Of a stretch of 64,000 nt of DNA, positions 1-11,536 are shown in pieces (position 1 is the stretch's first letter; every line of letters begins with the position of its first letter). The stretch comes from Dipteris shenzhenensis. Taxonomy: Eukaryota; Polypodiophyta; Polypodiopsida; Gleicheniales. The notes under the pieces are model-generated. The model did not search any database. It saw only the letters and a program-made list of their open reading frames with translations, and was not told the DNA's origin. The position numbers and the translations under genes are program-made. The DNA is taken from NCBI GenBank assembly GCA_047967505.1, contig CM106538.1. One strand, written 5' to 3'.

Positions 1-196
1 CATCATTTTTAGCCTTGTAAAGCCTCTTGGCTATTCCCGGCATCATTGCCACAAGCCTTGTAACACAGATCAGATTTTATATACTGCAGTTCTATCTTCA
101 CCGAAGGTACAGAGATTTCACTTGGCATCTTCAGTGTATTTGCAGTTGATTCATATAGAGTTTTTCAGGACACTTTCTGAGTACATTGTTTGCACC

Positions 197-1332
197 ATGT
201 CGACTAGCAACCTCAATCTGGAGGCATCTGCTAAGTTAGACAACTCCAATTATGGTACATGGAAATACCGAATGGAGACCATTCTTGTGCTTCAGGACAA
301 ATGGGAGTATGTTGATGGATCTATACCTAGACCATTGGCTGATCCAGCCACCAGTAGCTCTACTCCATCTGTTGTCACAGCGCCAGCAACGGAATCTACA
401 TCAGGATCTACATCTACATAAACAGTTTCCGCACCAGTAGCAGATCCTGCCATTGCCCAAGCTCAAGCAGAATGGGATAAGAAAGACAAGTATGCCTATC
501 ACCTGATCAAGTAGAATGTGCAAGATGTCATGCTAGGACAGCTCAACACAGTCAAGACATCAAAAGAAGCATGGGATATGTTCGCAGCTCTCTATGAGTC
601 CAAGAACACATCTAGGATTCTCACCCTGAGAAACCAGATCAACCAGAGTTTCCGCAATAGCAATGAAACTGGTCATGCTTATGTACTCCGCATCAAAGAC
701 TACAACAATCAACTTGCAGCAGCAGGAGAGACTATGAATCCCGCAGAAATGGTTCAAGGAATCCTAAATGGACTAGGAGAAGGATATGAGAATCTAGTCT
801 AGAGTATTGCCATCCAACGGCAAATTCCAACACTGGAAGAACTTCAGTCAGTTCTACTTGGTGAAGAACTCAGGACTCAGGCCATTCAAGCACGTAAAGG
901 TCATTCTAATGATCAAGCATTCACAGCTTCAGACAGACGCAGAGGCAAAGGCAGAAACAGAGGTAGATCATATCAGAAAAGTGGTCATCATCAACCAAAT
1001 CAAAGTCAGAATCAACATCAGCATCAGCATCATCCTCAGCAACATCAAAATCAGCAAAGAGGAAATCATTCCAATCGAGGAAGATTTCAAGGACGAGGGA
1101 ATGCATCCACCAATGTGTCAAACATCCAGTGCAACTACTGTCACAAGTTTGGACACTATGAAAGAGATTGCCGCAAGAAGCAATACGACCAAGGCGGTCA
1201 ATCCAGCAGTAATCGAGGGAATTCCCGAGGAAGAGGAAATCATCATGGTGGACATTCTAGTCACAGTCATTTTGCAAATGAACATGGAAATATGTTTCTT
1301 GCAAGCAAGGAATTGCATACAATGCACCTAGA
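197..1332 (+). pseudogene. Copia A gag polyprotein segment, broken
   Basis: The chosen start is the ATG at 197, which gives MSTSNLNLEASAKLDNSNYG, the usual copia gag opening (DUF4219/UBN2 type). One frame can be followed through the UBN2-like helical region, a Gln/His/Arg-rich basic linker and a CCHC zinc knuckle, CNYCHKFGHYERDC near 1130-1170, with all four ligands present. In-frame stops interrupt it at 419-421, 512-514 and 800-802. The zinc-knuckle part reads open from 1115. A 14-bp tandem duplication at 1322-1348 then shifts the frame into the protease. Gag would form the virus-like particle in the cytoplasm, but this copy cannot make a full product. Confidence 0.88.
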
Positions 1333-1335
1333 CAA

Positions 1336-2735
1336 ATGCACCTAGACACTGATTTCAATCCCAAAGAGGATTTCAGCTATCAAGTCGACCAAGTGGAACA
1401 GGATCCTTGGTACATCGACAGCAGTGCATCATCTCATATGACAAATCATCAGGAATGGTTCACAGAAATGAAGCCATTAGAAGGACAAAAGAATGTCATC
1501 TACACAACAGACAATACACCGAATCCGGTTCAAGGGACAGGTGTTATCCCTATGAACAATTTCACTGGTACAAAAGGATTAGTCAAAGATGTGCTCTATG
1601 TTCCGAAGCTCAGCAAGAACCTTTTGTCAGTAGGTCAAATGACGGAACACAACTACAAAGTCATCTTCGACGGTGATGAATGCACTATCAGAGACAAATC
1701 CAAAAGAGGTCAGCTAGTAGCAAAAGGTGTCAAGGAAGGACGCTTATACAGGATGCTAGCTACAGTACCAGATAAGCATGCCATGTCAGCTCAAATGCAA
1801 CAAATGCCACTATCTGCAAAATGGCACAAGAGATATGGTCATGTCAACTTCAAGTACTTATTAGATCTAAGGAATCAGAATATGGCAATTGGGATTCCGA
1901 AGCTACAGTTTCTTGGAAAGGTTTGTGAAGCATGCTGCTTCGGCAAACAAAAGTGAACCAACTTTGTCAGAAGTACCTCTCGTGCACGAGGTATTCTTGA
2001 TTTGATTCATACAGATGTATGGGGTTATGCCCAGACCCGCAGCATCAATGGTTCACTTTACTACTTGACCTTCATCGACGACTACAGCAGATATTGTTGG
2101 GTCTACTTTTTGAAAGAGAAATCTGAAGTGTTTTCCAGATTTCAAGAATTCAAAGCCATGGTAGAAAACCAAATAGGCAGAAAGATCAAGGTCATGAGAT
2201 CAGACAGAGGAGGTGAATACATGTCTTCAGCATTCATGAACTTTTGCAAAAATCACGGCATTCGAAGACAATTCACATGTGCAAATACTCCTCAGCAGAA
2301 TGCAAGAGCTGAAAGGAAGAATGGGACTTTAGCAGACAGTGCTAGAGCAATGCTTAGTGAAAAGCATCTTCCGAATCAGTATTGGGTAGAAGCAATAGCT
2401 ACAGCTAACTACTTGCTTAATCGGCTTCCTACCGAACCGATACAAGGTATGACTCCTTATGAAGCATTCACTGGACACAAGCCACGCATTGGGCATCTCC
2501 GCATATTTGGTTGCATAGCATATGCCCACATACATGATGATCATCGCAGAAAATTGGATGCCAAGTCACGCAAATGCATCATGGTTGGCTACAGTGAAAA
2601 AAGCAAAGCATACAAATTGTATGATCCCATCAACCGCAAAGTCATTATCTCCAGAGATGTAATCTTTGATGAGGAATCAGAATGGAAAACCTCACCTACA
2701 CAGGAGATAGAAGCATCGACTTCACAGTCATCCAC
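1336..2735 (+). pseudogene. Copia A protease-integrase segment, broken
   Basis: After the frame change the sequence encodes an aspartic-protease motif region (WYIDSSASSHMT), where the expected D-S-G reads D-S-S. A GAG-pre-integrase domain follows, with WHKRYGHVNFKYL and the zinc-type CEACCFGKQK. Then comes an rve integrase core with catalytic residues in HTDVWG (about 2011), RSDRGGEY (about 2206) and the E of ARAERKN (about 2310). A TGA at 1954-1956 separates the pre-integrase domain from the core. The usual GxAERKN glycine is replaced (NARAERKN). The frame stays open to 2766, but the last ten codons lie beyond the family homology and are probably flanking sequence. Confidence 0.88.
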
Positions 2736-3089
2736 TTCATATACACTTAAACCAACTTTCAACTAATGTGATATGATGTATTAGAAGCACTTCGAAATGC
2801 AACACACAAACCACTTTATTTATGTGTAAACAAACTTTCAATTAGTATGATTTGACAAAGACTACATTAGAGAATTTGAGAGCACAATGGACATATGAAA
2901 AATTAAAACAATAGGCAAGAAAGTTAGCTTCACATTAATAAATACATATTTGCATGAGTATTCAATAAAGTTATCTACAATCCACACTTTGCGACCTAGC
3001 AGTTAGCCAATAAGTTGCCCCAATGCCAAGTGTATCGTACAACTCACGTGCCACTAGTGTATTACATGCTACACATGCACTTCTTGTTT

Positions 3090-4186
3090 TCAATTGTCCA
3101 CAAGGCACACCAAGTGAAAAAAATGATGGCACAACAACACATAGTACTGAGTGGCTGTATCAAAGAGATCTTGTCAAATAGGATACAAAGGTCCTTCAGG
3201 CACATATGTGATAGGAAAAGGAAGGGTGGATGGCTTGCGAGTAGCTAGGTCAATGAAGTCAGGATCTATATCTTGGATGGCTCTACCCACATTTATATGT
3301 TGAAGGGCTTGTTGCACATCCCTAACTTACCGATGGTAAGTAGTGGCAATGAGTTTGTAATCAGAGCACATTCTTAGTTTCTGGTGTGCTCCCTCTATGC
3401 GCAAGCAAGATGTTCAGCTGTTTGACCTCTCACTTGAGATGCTCCTTCTCACTCAAAACATTTTGATGCTCGTGCACTGCATCTTGGACAATTAATGGTG
3501 TGAAGGTGAGTTCTTTTCTACGAGTGCCATGAGCAAGTGCTACTACTCCCTCTTCCACGTTCATGAAAACTTCAAAATGTGTAGACAATATAAAAGTGAA
3601 CCTCAAACCTAACTCACAAATAGATTGAAACAAAAATCACAATAGATGGTGGAAATTTCTATCTGAGGATGGACTTCCAATGTCTAAAGGTAGTGATGCA
3701 ACCACACGAACTAGTGGAGGTGCACTCCATGCAAGCTCATCCGTTTGCGGCTTGTCAGCAAAGTCCACAAGATGACGGGAAGCTAACCCAACACAAATTT
3801 TGTATACAACATCTTCACAAAGTATTGTTGAATACAACTATGTGGTGATCTTACTACACCATCTCATAAAGAAAACATGCATTCTCATGCATAGCTTGGT
3901 GTGTGCATTGTTTTATGGGCCATCTCTCATGGGCCCATTGAGAGACTCTCCACACCGACGGCAACTACTCAATGATGATAGCCTCATGAATGTGTCTCAC
4001 TTTCCAACCATTCGAGTCATGGTAGGAGCTTTCTTGTGCAACTGCAACCGCCTCTGCCCTCCTACTCTCGTGCCATGTAGCATCGATGATGTCCATTAAG
4101 TACTTCATTGCACTTTTTGAGCAAGATTCTTGGCCTTGGGCCTCAAAGGTAGCTTGTGTATATGGTGTGTGTGAGGACAATGCCAT
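3090..4186 (-). pseudogene. Degraded reading frame of unknown identity
   Basis: On the minus strand a protein-like frame starts with an ATG at 4186 (MALSSHTPYTQATFEAQGQE). It continues, with frame changes, through 3837-3430 (for example DFADKPQTDELAWSAPPLVR and a charged coiled-coil-like EHQNVLSEKEHLK), and then through 3330-3160 (QQALQHINVGRAIQDIDPDF, LPFPITYVPEGPLYP). Stops lie near 3634, 3430 and 3175. The amino-acid composition is ordinary and coding-like, but I do not recognise the family. It could be a decayed host gene or part of an older transposon. The Copia A element at 4835 lies 650 bp upstream of its apparent start. Confidence 0.3.
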
Positions 4187-4829
4187 ATTGCATAAAACTG
4201 ACAGAAGCCTAGCGGTAGCATAAAATTTATAGAAAATACCATGAAAACCATGAAATTGGTGTGTAGAATGAGGAGTTTCTATCCGAGTAGGCTTGAATGA
4301 AATAACACAACATAATTAGCTACACATGAGCATGTTGAATGAAATGTAATTAGAAACACGTGAAGCATCCATTCCTAGTTCTCGAATGCGTAAGATGAAA
4401 TTTTGAGCGGGCTTGAATGAAATAACATAGCACAATTAACAAAGATGGAATTGTGATTGCTGCTCATGCACATTATTTATTGAAGGTGGAGTTTTGATTG
4501 ATGAAAAGAGCATGTAGGACTTAACATTTGCAAAATAGTGGACTTACATTGTGAAAGGACTTACATTCATGAAGTAAAATTTTGTACAACCCAAAGAGTT
4601 TCATTTCAAATCCAAAGTGTAGTAAAATCTTCATCTCTTTTGTGGGTTGCAAAGCCTCTTCTTCATTGGCCATGTGTGCATGGATTTTATTCAAATTTTA
4701 GTCCATGGAGGCACATGCCTTGAGGTTGTCGTGCATAAATTTATTTTTGCAATCAAGCGAGGGTCTCACTACAATGTCATTCTTAGCGATATTTTGACCA
4801 TACTGATCAGCATCATAAATTAATTTGGT
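4187..4829. other. Unassigned sequence left of the complete Copia A insertion
   Basis: No convincing gene or repeat is visible. The phrase GGCTTGAATGAAATAACA occurs twice (about 4292 and 4410), so part of the stretch is a short degenerate direct repeat. Its right edge, GATTT at 4830-4834, is the left copy of the target-site duplication of the next element. Confidence 0.4.
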
Positions 4830-4834
4830 GATTT

Positions 4835-5091
4835 TGACAAAATATGAAGAGGGGAGAGGAGAAGAGTGGAGATGAGGAGAGAGGGCACAGCTAGAGAGCA
4901 CACCACAAATGACTAACTGTACACTAGATTTGGTTGAAAAAATAGAATATATACAAACCCTTTTAGGGTTAGGGTTAGGGGATCTAACCCTTTCCTTTAT
5001 AGCACTCTATTGGGTTAATGCTATGCACATATGATCACGTGATGGTGCTATGCACACATGATCACATGATGTTGAGCGTAAACTTTCAACA
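4835..5091 (-). repeat. 3' LTR of the complete Copia A element
   Basis: This LTR is 257 bp and TG...CA bounded, and it matches 11537-11793. On the plus strand it starts TGACAAAATATGAAGAGGGG and ends TTTCAACA. It contains a telomere-like CCCTTTTAGGGTTAGGG block and the doubled phrase TGCTATGCACA, followed by a palindromic ATGATCACGTGAT. Confidence 0.96.
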
Positions 5092-5100
5092 CCTTCCCTC
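5092..5100 (-). other. Polypurine tract of Copia A
   Basis: The minus strand reads GAGGGAAGG directly against the 3' LTR, the position of the plus-strand primer. A second copy of the same phrase (TTGAGGGAAGG) lies about 31 bp upstream in the sense direction, at 5124-5134. Confidence 0.8.
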
Positions 5101-5179
5101 AAGATCAACATCATGAAATAGGCCTTCCCTCAAGATGATGATTCTGGGGAATCAAAGAAGAACTGAGCATTACATTCCA

Positions 5180-6570
5180 TCACACCCCTTTAATGGGAAT
5201 GTCCTTCCTCTGCATCAAACCAAGAGCTAATCGGTGTTTCTCGAATAGCTCTTTACCGAGTGGTTTGGTAAATATGTCTGCAACATTCTCTTTGGTATCA
5301 CAATGCTGTAGTGTGATTTCACCAAGTAACACTCTTTCTCTGATGAAGTGCTCTCTGACATCAATGTGCTTTGTCTTGGAGTGATATACTGGATTCTTGG
5401 CCAATGCTTGAGCCGATTGATTATCGCAGTATATTGTTGTTGGCTTTGACTCATTAAAGTAATTTATTTCTGACAATAGTCTTCTGAGCCATATAGCCTC
5501 ACATGCACCTGTAGTGAGTGCTCTATATTCTGCTTCAGTCGAAGACAAAGAAACAGTTTGTTGTTTGTTTGACAACCATGAAAATGCATATCCTTGTGTC
5601 GATCTCCTAGTCTCATGATCTCCGGCATAGTCACTGTCATAGTATCCATGCAACCATGGATGACTTCCTCTATATTCTATCCCAAACTGTCTTGTACCTC
5701 TGATGTATCTCAAGACTCTTTTGGCTGCATTCCAGTGAGACTGTTTTGGATTTGCCATAAACTGTGCTAGTGAGCTTACTACATAACAAAATATCTGGCC
5801 GTGTGATTGTCAGATATATAAGAGATCCGATGAGTTGCCTATAGTACCTATCATTGACTGTAGGCTTTTCTGAATCCTTAGTAAGTTCCAAACTCTGCTC
5901 CATGGGAGTGGCTGAAATCTTGCAGTCTGCCATATGAAACTTCTTCAGGAGACTGTCAACATACTTGAGCTGACTCATGAATGTGCTATCTGAATCTCTC
6001 CAAAACTCAATTCCAAGACAATACTTGAGCTTGCTTTAAGCCGTAGAGACTTTTCTTGAGATGGCAAACCTTATTCTCCTTTCTTGGTTCAACATAACCT
6101 GCTGGTTGTTGCATGTAGACTTCCTCGCCTAAATAACCATTGAGAAATGCATTCTTGACGTGGATCTGATACACATTCCATCTATTGAGTGTCACTAGGG
6201 ATATCAAGAACCATATGGAATCCATCTTTGCTACTGGAGCATAAGTCTCATCATAGTCCTGACCATATTGTTATGCAAATCCTTTTGCAACTAATCTGGC
6301 ATTGTATCTTTGAATACTTCCATTTGGATTGTACTTCACTTTGTATACCCATTTGTTTGCTATGGCCTTCTTTCCTAGTGGAAGGTCACATAATTCCCAA
6401 GTATTATTGTTATACAAAGGATCCATTTCTTCATTCATAGCAGTTTGCCATTCTGGCTTGTCTACTGCGTCTTTGAAGTACACTGGCTCTTCTGTAGCCA
6501 TGATGGTAGTCATAAGAGCATAGTTGGTGGTTTCAACTTGAATTGCTTTGCCTTTTTGAACATATGTCAA
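5180..6570 (-). pseudogene. Copia A reverse transcriptase and RNase H, broken
   Basis: Reading from 6570 down, the N-terminal palm of a copia reverse transcriptase is clear (KPEWQTAMNEEMDPLYNNNT, ANKWVYKVKYNPNGSIQRYN), followed by VKNAFLNGYLGEEVYMQQPA and LKKSLYGLKQA. At about 6000-6010 the sequence jumps to MSQLKYVDSLLKKFHMADCK, so the segment with the catalytic YVDD is missing. The rest of the thumb and an RNase H domain follow. RNase H (5758-5180) is a long open stretch with [48 protein letters not shown] and HIDVREHFIRE, so its acidic residues are preserved. Further stops and frameshifts lie near 6270 and 5760. Loss of YVDD makes the copy non-autonomous. Confidence 0.9.
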
Positions 6571-6663
6571 TCTGGCTGGAGGTCTGCTTTCCCTAGTGGA
6601 CCGTATGAGCTATTGTGGCTTTGCTTGGGGTGTTATTGGAAATTCTTGCTCTTCTTCATCAAC

Positions 6664-8113
6664 CTATTCTGTAGATGACTGTGAAGTCGGTGCTTCTATC
6701 TCCTGTGTAGGTGAGGTTTTCCATTCTAATTCCTCATCAAAGATTACATCTTTGGAGATAATGACCTTGCGGTTGATGGGATCATACAATTTGTATGCTT
6801 TGCTTTCTTCATTATACCCAACCATGATGCATTTGCTTGACTTCGCATCCAATTTCCTGCGATGATCATCATGTATGTAGGCATATGCTATGCAACCAAA
6901 TATGCGGAGATGCCCAATGTGTGGCTTGTATCCAATGAATGCTTCATAAGGAGTCATACCTTGTATCGTTTTGCAGTAGGAAGCCAATTAAGCAAATAGT
7001 TTGCAGTGGGTATTGCTTCTGCCCAATACTAATTTGGAAGGTGCTTTTCACTAAGCATTGCTCTAGCATTGTCTGCTAAAGTCCCATTCTTCCTTTTAGC
7101 TCTTGCATTCTGTTGAGGAGTATTTGCACATGTGAATTGTCTTCAAATGCCATGATTTTTGCAAAAGTTCATGAATGCTGAAGACATGTATTCACCTCTT
7201 CTATCTAATCTCATGACCTTGATCTTTCTGCTTGTCTAGTTTTCTACCATGGCTTTGAATTCTTGAAATTTGGAAAACGCTTCAGATTTCTCTTTCAGAA
7301 AGTAGACCCAACAATATCTGTTGTAACTTCGTCGATGAAAGTCAAGTAGTAAAGTGAACCATTGATGCTGCAGGTCTGGGCATAACCCCATACATTTGTA
7401 TGTATCAAATCAAGAATACCTCGTGCACGAGAGGTACTTCTGCCAAAGTTGGTTCGCTTTTGTTTGCCAAAGCAGCATGCTTTGCAAACCTTTCCAAGAA
7501 ACTGTAGCTTCGGAATCCCAATTGCCATATTCTGATTCCTAAGATCTAACAAGTACTTGAAGTTGACATGACCATATCTCTTGTGCCATTTTGCAGATAG
7601 TGGCATCTATTGCGGTTGAGCTGACATGGCATGCTTATCTAGTACTGTAGCTAGCATTCTATATAAGCATCCTTCCTTGACACCTTTTGCTACTAGCTGA
7701 CATCTTTTGGATTTGTCTCTCATAGTGCATTCATCACTGTCGAAGATGACTTTGTAATTGTGTTCCATCATTTGACCTACTGACAAAAGGTTCTTGTTGA
7801 GCTTCGGAACATAGAGCACATCTTTCACTAATCCTTTTGTACCAGTGAAATTGTTCATAGGGATAACGCCTATCCCTTGAACTAAATTCGGTGTATTGTC
7901 TACTATGTAGATGACATTTTTCTTTCCTTCTAATGGCTTCATTTCTGTGAACCATTCCTGATAATTTGTCATGTGAGATGATGCACCGTTGTCGATATAC
8001 CAAGGATCATGTTCCACTTGGTCGACTTGATAGCTGAAATCCTTTTTGGGATTGAAATTAGTGTCTGGGTACATTGTATCAGTCTGATGCATTTCGTCGC
8101 TTGCAAGAAACAT
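6664..8113 (-). pseudogene. Copia A protease-integrase, broken
   Basis: The protease region (WYIDNGASSHMT at about 8000) has D-N-G in place of D-S-G. The GAG-pre-integrase domain (WHKRYGHVNFKYLLDL) and the zinc-type motif CKACCFGKQK follow. In the integrase core the first catalytic Asp is changed to Asn (HTNVWGYAQ, about 7400), and a frameshift follows at about 7325. The C-terminal part resumes at 6987-6664 (GMTPYEAFIGYKP, FGCIAYAYIHDDHRRKLDAK). Compared with the copy at 1-2735 most substitutions are single-base. The altered catalytic residue and the frameshift both exclude activity. Confidence 0.88.
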
Positions 8114-9188
8114 ATTTCCATGTTCATTTGGAAAATGACTGTGACTAGAATGTCCACCACGATGATTTCCTCTGCCTCAGGAATTCCCTCGATTACTACT
8201 AGACTGATCGCCTTGGTCGTATTGCTTCTTGTGAAAATCTCTTTCATGGTGTCCAAACTTGTGACAATAGTTGTACTGATTGTTTGACACGTTGGTGGAT
8301 GCATTCCCTCATTCTTGAAATCTTCGTCGGTTGGAATGATTTCCTCTTTGCTGATTCTGGTGTTGCTGATGCTGATGCTCATGTTGCTGATGATGACCAC
8401 TTTTCTGATATAATCTACCACTACCTCTGCCTCTGCCTCTGCTTCTATCTGAAGCTGTGAATGCTTGATCATTAGAATGACCTTTATGTGCTTGAATTGC
8501 TTGCGTCCTGAGTTCTTCACCAAGTAGGACTGCCTGAAGTTCTTCCAGTGTCGGAATTTGCCGTTGTATGGCAATACTCTGGACTAGATTCTTGTATCCC
8601 TCTCCTAGTCCATTCAGAATGACTTGAACCATTTCTGCGGGGTTCATTGTCTCTCTTGCTGCTGCAAAGTTGATTGTTGTATTCTTTTATGCGGAGTACA
8701 TAAGCATGACCGGTTTCGTTGTTGTGAAAAGTCTGGTTGATTTGCTTTCTTAGTGTGAGAATCCTGAATGTGTTCTTAGACTCATAGAGAGCTGCGAACA
8801 TATCCCATGCTTCTTTCGATGTCTTGACTGTTTTGAGCTATTCTAGCATGACATCTTGCACATTCTGCTTGATCAGATGATAGGCATACTTGTCTTTCTT
8901 ATCCCATTCTGCCTGAGCTCGGGCAATGGTAGGATCTACTACTGGTGCGGAAACTATTTGTATAGCTGTAGATCCAATTGTAGATCCCATTGCTGGTGCT
9001 GTGACAACAGATGGAGTAGAGCTACTTGTGGCTGGATCGGCCAATGGTCTAGGTGTAGTAGACCCATCAACATACTCCCATTTGTCCTAAAGTACAAGAA
9101 TGGTCTCCATTCAATATTTCCATGTGCCATAATTGGAGTTGTCTAACTTAGTAGATGCCTCCAGATTGAGGTTGCTAGTCATAGACAT
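8114..9188 (-). pseudogene. Copia A gag, broken
   Basis: The start is the ATG at 9188, giving MSMTSNLNLEASTKLDNSNY, aligned with the gag start of the first copy. Stops occur at 9111-9113, where the sibling has CGA, and at 9087-9089, where the sibling has CAG. Both are C-to-T type changes. The UBN2-like region and the Arg/Gly/His-rich linker are recognisable down to 8114. The zinc knuckle has lost two ligands (YNYCHKFGHHERDFHKK), so RNA binding would be lost even if the frame were open. Confidence 0.87.
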
Positions 9189-11524
9189 GGTGCAAGAAAT
9201 GTACCCAAAAGTGTCGTGAAAATCTTTGTATGAATCAACTGCAAATACACTGACTGTGCCAAGGGCTTTACAAGGCTGAAATGATGTGCACAATGCTGTG
9301 AGATAGCCGAATAGGCTTTACAATGGTGGCATGTGTGTGTGAAATCAAGTGCTATCTACCCACTGAAACAATATGCAATGCCTCTGTACTCTCTGAAGTC
9401 TACTCACTAAACTGATGAACATAAGTTTTCAGGTAATGTAATGATGTGAAACCGTATGTGAGCGTATGGACTACTCCGAGTAGGTACTAGTCAGGAATTT
9501 CCAGCATGGCTTAGATTGGCAACTTGGGGAGATTTAAAGCATCCCCTCTATGGTGATCTAGCCTACGCTGATCTATATCTATACCAACTATCGATCGATG
9601 AAAGAACAGTAAATAATTCCTTTTCTTTTGTTCTTTTTAAGTGCTATGTCAGATGCTCGATGTAGAGAGAAATGTGCGTGAAGGAAGTGGTTTTGTTGGC
9701 GAGGTTCAAATGTGAGTGTAACTTGCACCAAAATGTGCGGCTGATGTGACAACGCGTACAGCATGAAAAAACGAGCGACTTTCCTTTTTGAAGCACCCTC
9801 AAATTCTTCCTAGATCAAGAGATACGACTTGATCTAGGTGGAGGGGCAAAAGGAGTGCAAATGGTGCTCAATGATGATGTGTCACTATGGGTCACATGCA
9901 GTGTTATGTGGCACTATGACTACCAAGAGGTGTGCCAATGGACATCTGTGCTGAGGTGGCAGGAGTGGTTACATGAAGTGACTGTGGAGCACTATGTGTG
10001 CCTGCAGGGGTCAGTGCTGATTGGATAGCTGAGGTGGCACAAATGATGATGTCAGTAGATGATGTGGTAATAATGACATGGCAGTGATGACATGGCTATG
10101 CTGATGTGGCAGATGAGCTGGTAGCATGACGTGTCTATGATGACATGGCACAAGTGACGTGGCAGATAACATGTCAGATAAGGTTGACATGGCACATGCT
10201 GATGTGGTAGATTGACTTTGACTCACACATGGTAGTCGGTGACAACTGGCAGATAAGCTGATGATGTGGTAGCTTCATGGGGCTGCTGACATGTCACTTA
10301 GAGTGACGTGGCAGATAGGGTGCCATGTGTCACAATTGTGACCAAACCACCTAACCAAGGTTGACGGAACCTAACCCTGGTTAGCTCCTATCTGCAACAT
10401 ATCAGTCTAAGAGCAAGAGAGACTCTAAGTAGGAAGACGACGACGAAATGGCCACTTGGAGAAGATGATGGCAAAGAGACAATCCGTCATTGTGTCATTG
10501 CATGCACGGAGCTCGTTTTGGAGTTGCGGCGCTTCACCATCTTCTTCACCTTCAAGCTTGCAAGCTCACAGCCGTTTGAGTGATGCTTCGATGCTGTAGA
10601 AGACGTCGAAGCCCATGGAGGTAAGGAGGCCATTTGGAGCTTCATTGCAGGAATGAAAGAGCGCTGGAGTGCTAGAAGGAACCTTAGAGCTTCTTAGTAT
10701 AGTTGGGTGGAGAGGCTATCGTTGGAGCGCTCGCTGAATAGAGAGGCAAGGTTGGAGCGTTGGCCATCTTGCATGATGGAGCGTTGGAAGCTGCTGTAGG
10801 GAGGCCATCTAGGAAGGCACGCGGCTAAGAGTAGAAGGCTGTGGGTCGCACTCGAGGTGAAGTGTTGTTGCTTCGGGATTGCCCACAAGTTTGTTGCAGA
10901 AAGGAGCACGGTAGGATGGCCTGTTGTCAGAGGGTCACCCGTGAAGCTATTGTTGGGGGGTCATCCATGGAGCAGTTGATGCTGAGAAGCCGCCTTTACT
11001 GGGGAGCCATCATTTTACAAGTTGAGAGCGTGGAGTAGAGGCCTTGCAGATAGTCATTGAGGCGGTTAAGGAGCTAGCTACTGGTGATGCAAGTGCTGCT
11101 AGAGACCTTTGTAGTTTGGAGAGGCGTCTGGCTTTCCAAACTATGAGAACTATGAGTTTTTCTTGCCTTGTAGTAGGCCGTGCTTGCTGTTGCATGAGCA
11201 AGAGTTAGAGGGTTTCTTATGCATTGCTAGCTCTCTCAATGAAGCATGTCTCTCAACATGTCTCCCTCTCACAGCAGAAATCTCTCAAGAAGGCTCTACC
11301 TATTTTCCTCACAAACACTTGAAGAAGATCACTCTCTCTTGCTTTCAATCAAAAAACTCTCGCAGTGGAGTTGAATGGATGGAAATCTTTCCAATGAATG
11401 GAAATTCTCTATCAAAGAAAGCGAAGGTTCTCTCAACAGAAGAGAACACTCAATCTCTCTCGATCTCTCAATCTCTCAATCACTCTCACAAGAAGGATGG
11501 CATCTCAGCAGAAGGCAAAACCAT
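9189..11524 (-). other. Unusually long 2.3-kb leader of Copia A
   Basis: The stretch lies between the primer-binding site and gag. Copia leaders are usually a few hundred bases, so this one is several times longer than expected. No long reading frame fits a known protein. The part at 9880-10330 is a degenerate array of TGACGTGGCA-like words. The part at 11220-11520 is rich in CTCTC/TCTCAA runs. The extra sequence could be captured host DNA or a promoter/packaging region. The first 120 bases next to gag match the leader of the truncated copy at window start, so at least that part belongs to the family. Confidence 0.7.
9885..10330. repeat. Array of TGA(CG/TG/CA)TGGCA words
   Basis: About a dozen copies of a 10-base word occur, at irregular spacing. 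TGACGTGGCA occurs at 10155 and 10304; TGACATGGCA at 10074, 10141 and 10185; TGATGTGGCA or TGATGTGGTA near 10059, 10102, 10200 and 10262. The variants differ mainly at the central CG, as expected from decay of methylated CpG. TGACGTGG is the core bound by plant bZIP factors (hybrid C-box/G-box). Whether it acts in this leader is inference. Confidence 0.6.
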
Positions 11525-11536
11525 GCTCTGATACCA
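11525..11536 (-). other. Primer-binding site, initiator tRNA-Met
   Basis: The minus strand reads TGGTATCAGAGC directly inside the 5' LTR. This is the standard plant copia site complementary to the 3' end of initiator tRNA-Met. Confidence 0.95.

Larger units (their letters stand above)
1..2735 (+). mobile_element. Copia LTR retrotransposon, family A, truncated copy
   Basis: This is the 5' internal half of a Ty1/copia element: leader, gag, protease and integrase. It runs off the left edge of the window and stops abruptly at about 2735. There the sequence departs from the sibling copy at 4835-11793, just after a Ser/Thr/Gln-rich stretch downstream of integrase. The reverse transcriptase, RNase H and both LTRs are absent from the window. 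The two copies share most of their peptide sequence, so they belong to one family, but they lie in opposite orientations. The first 120 bases match the leader of the sibling copy and repeat the short phrase AGCCTTGTAA. Confidence 0.9.
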
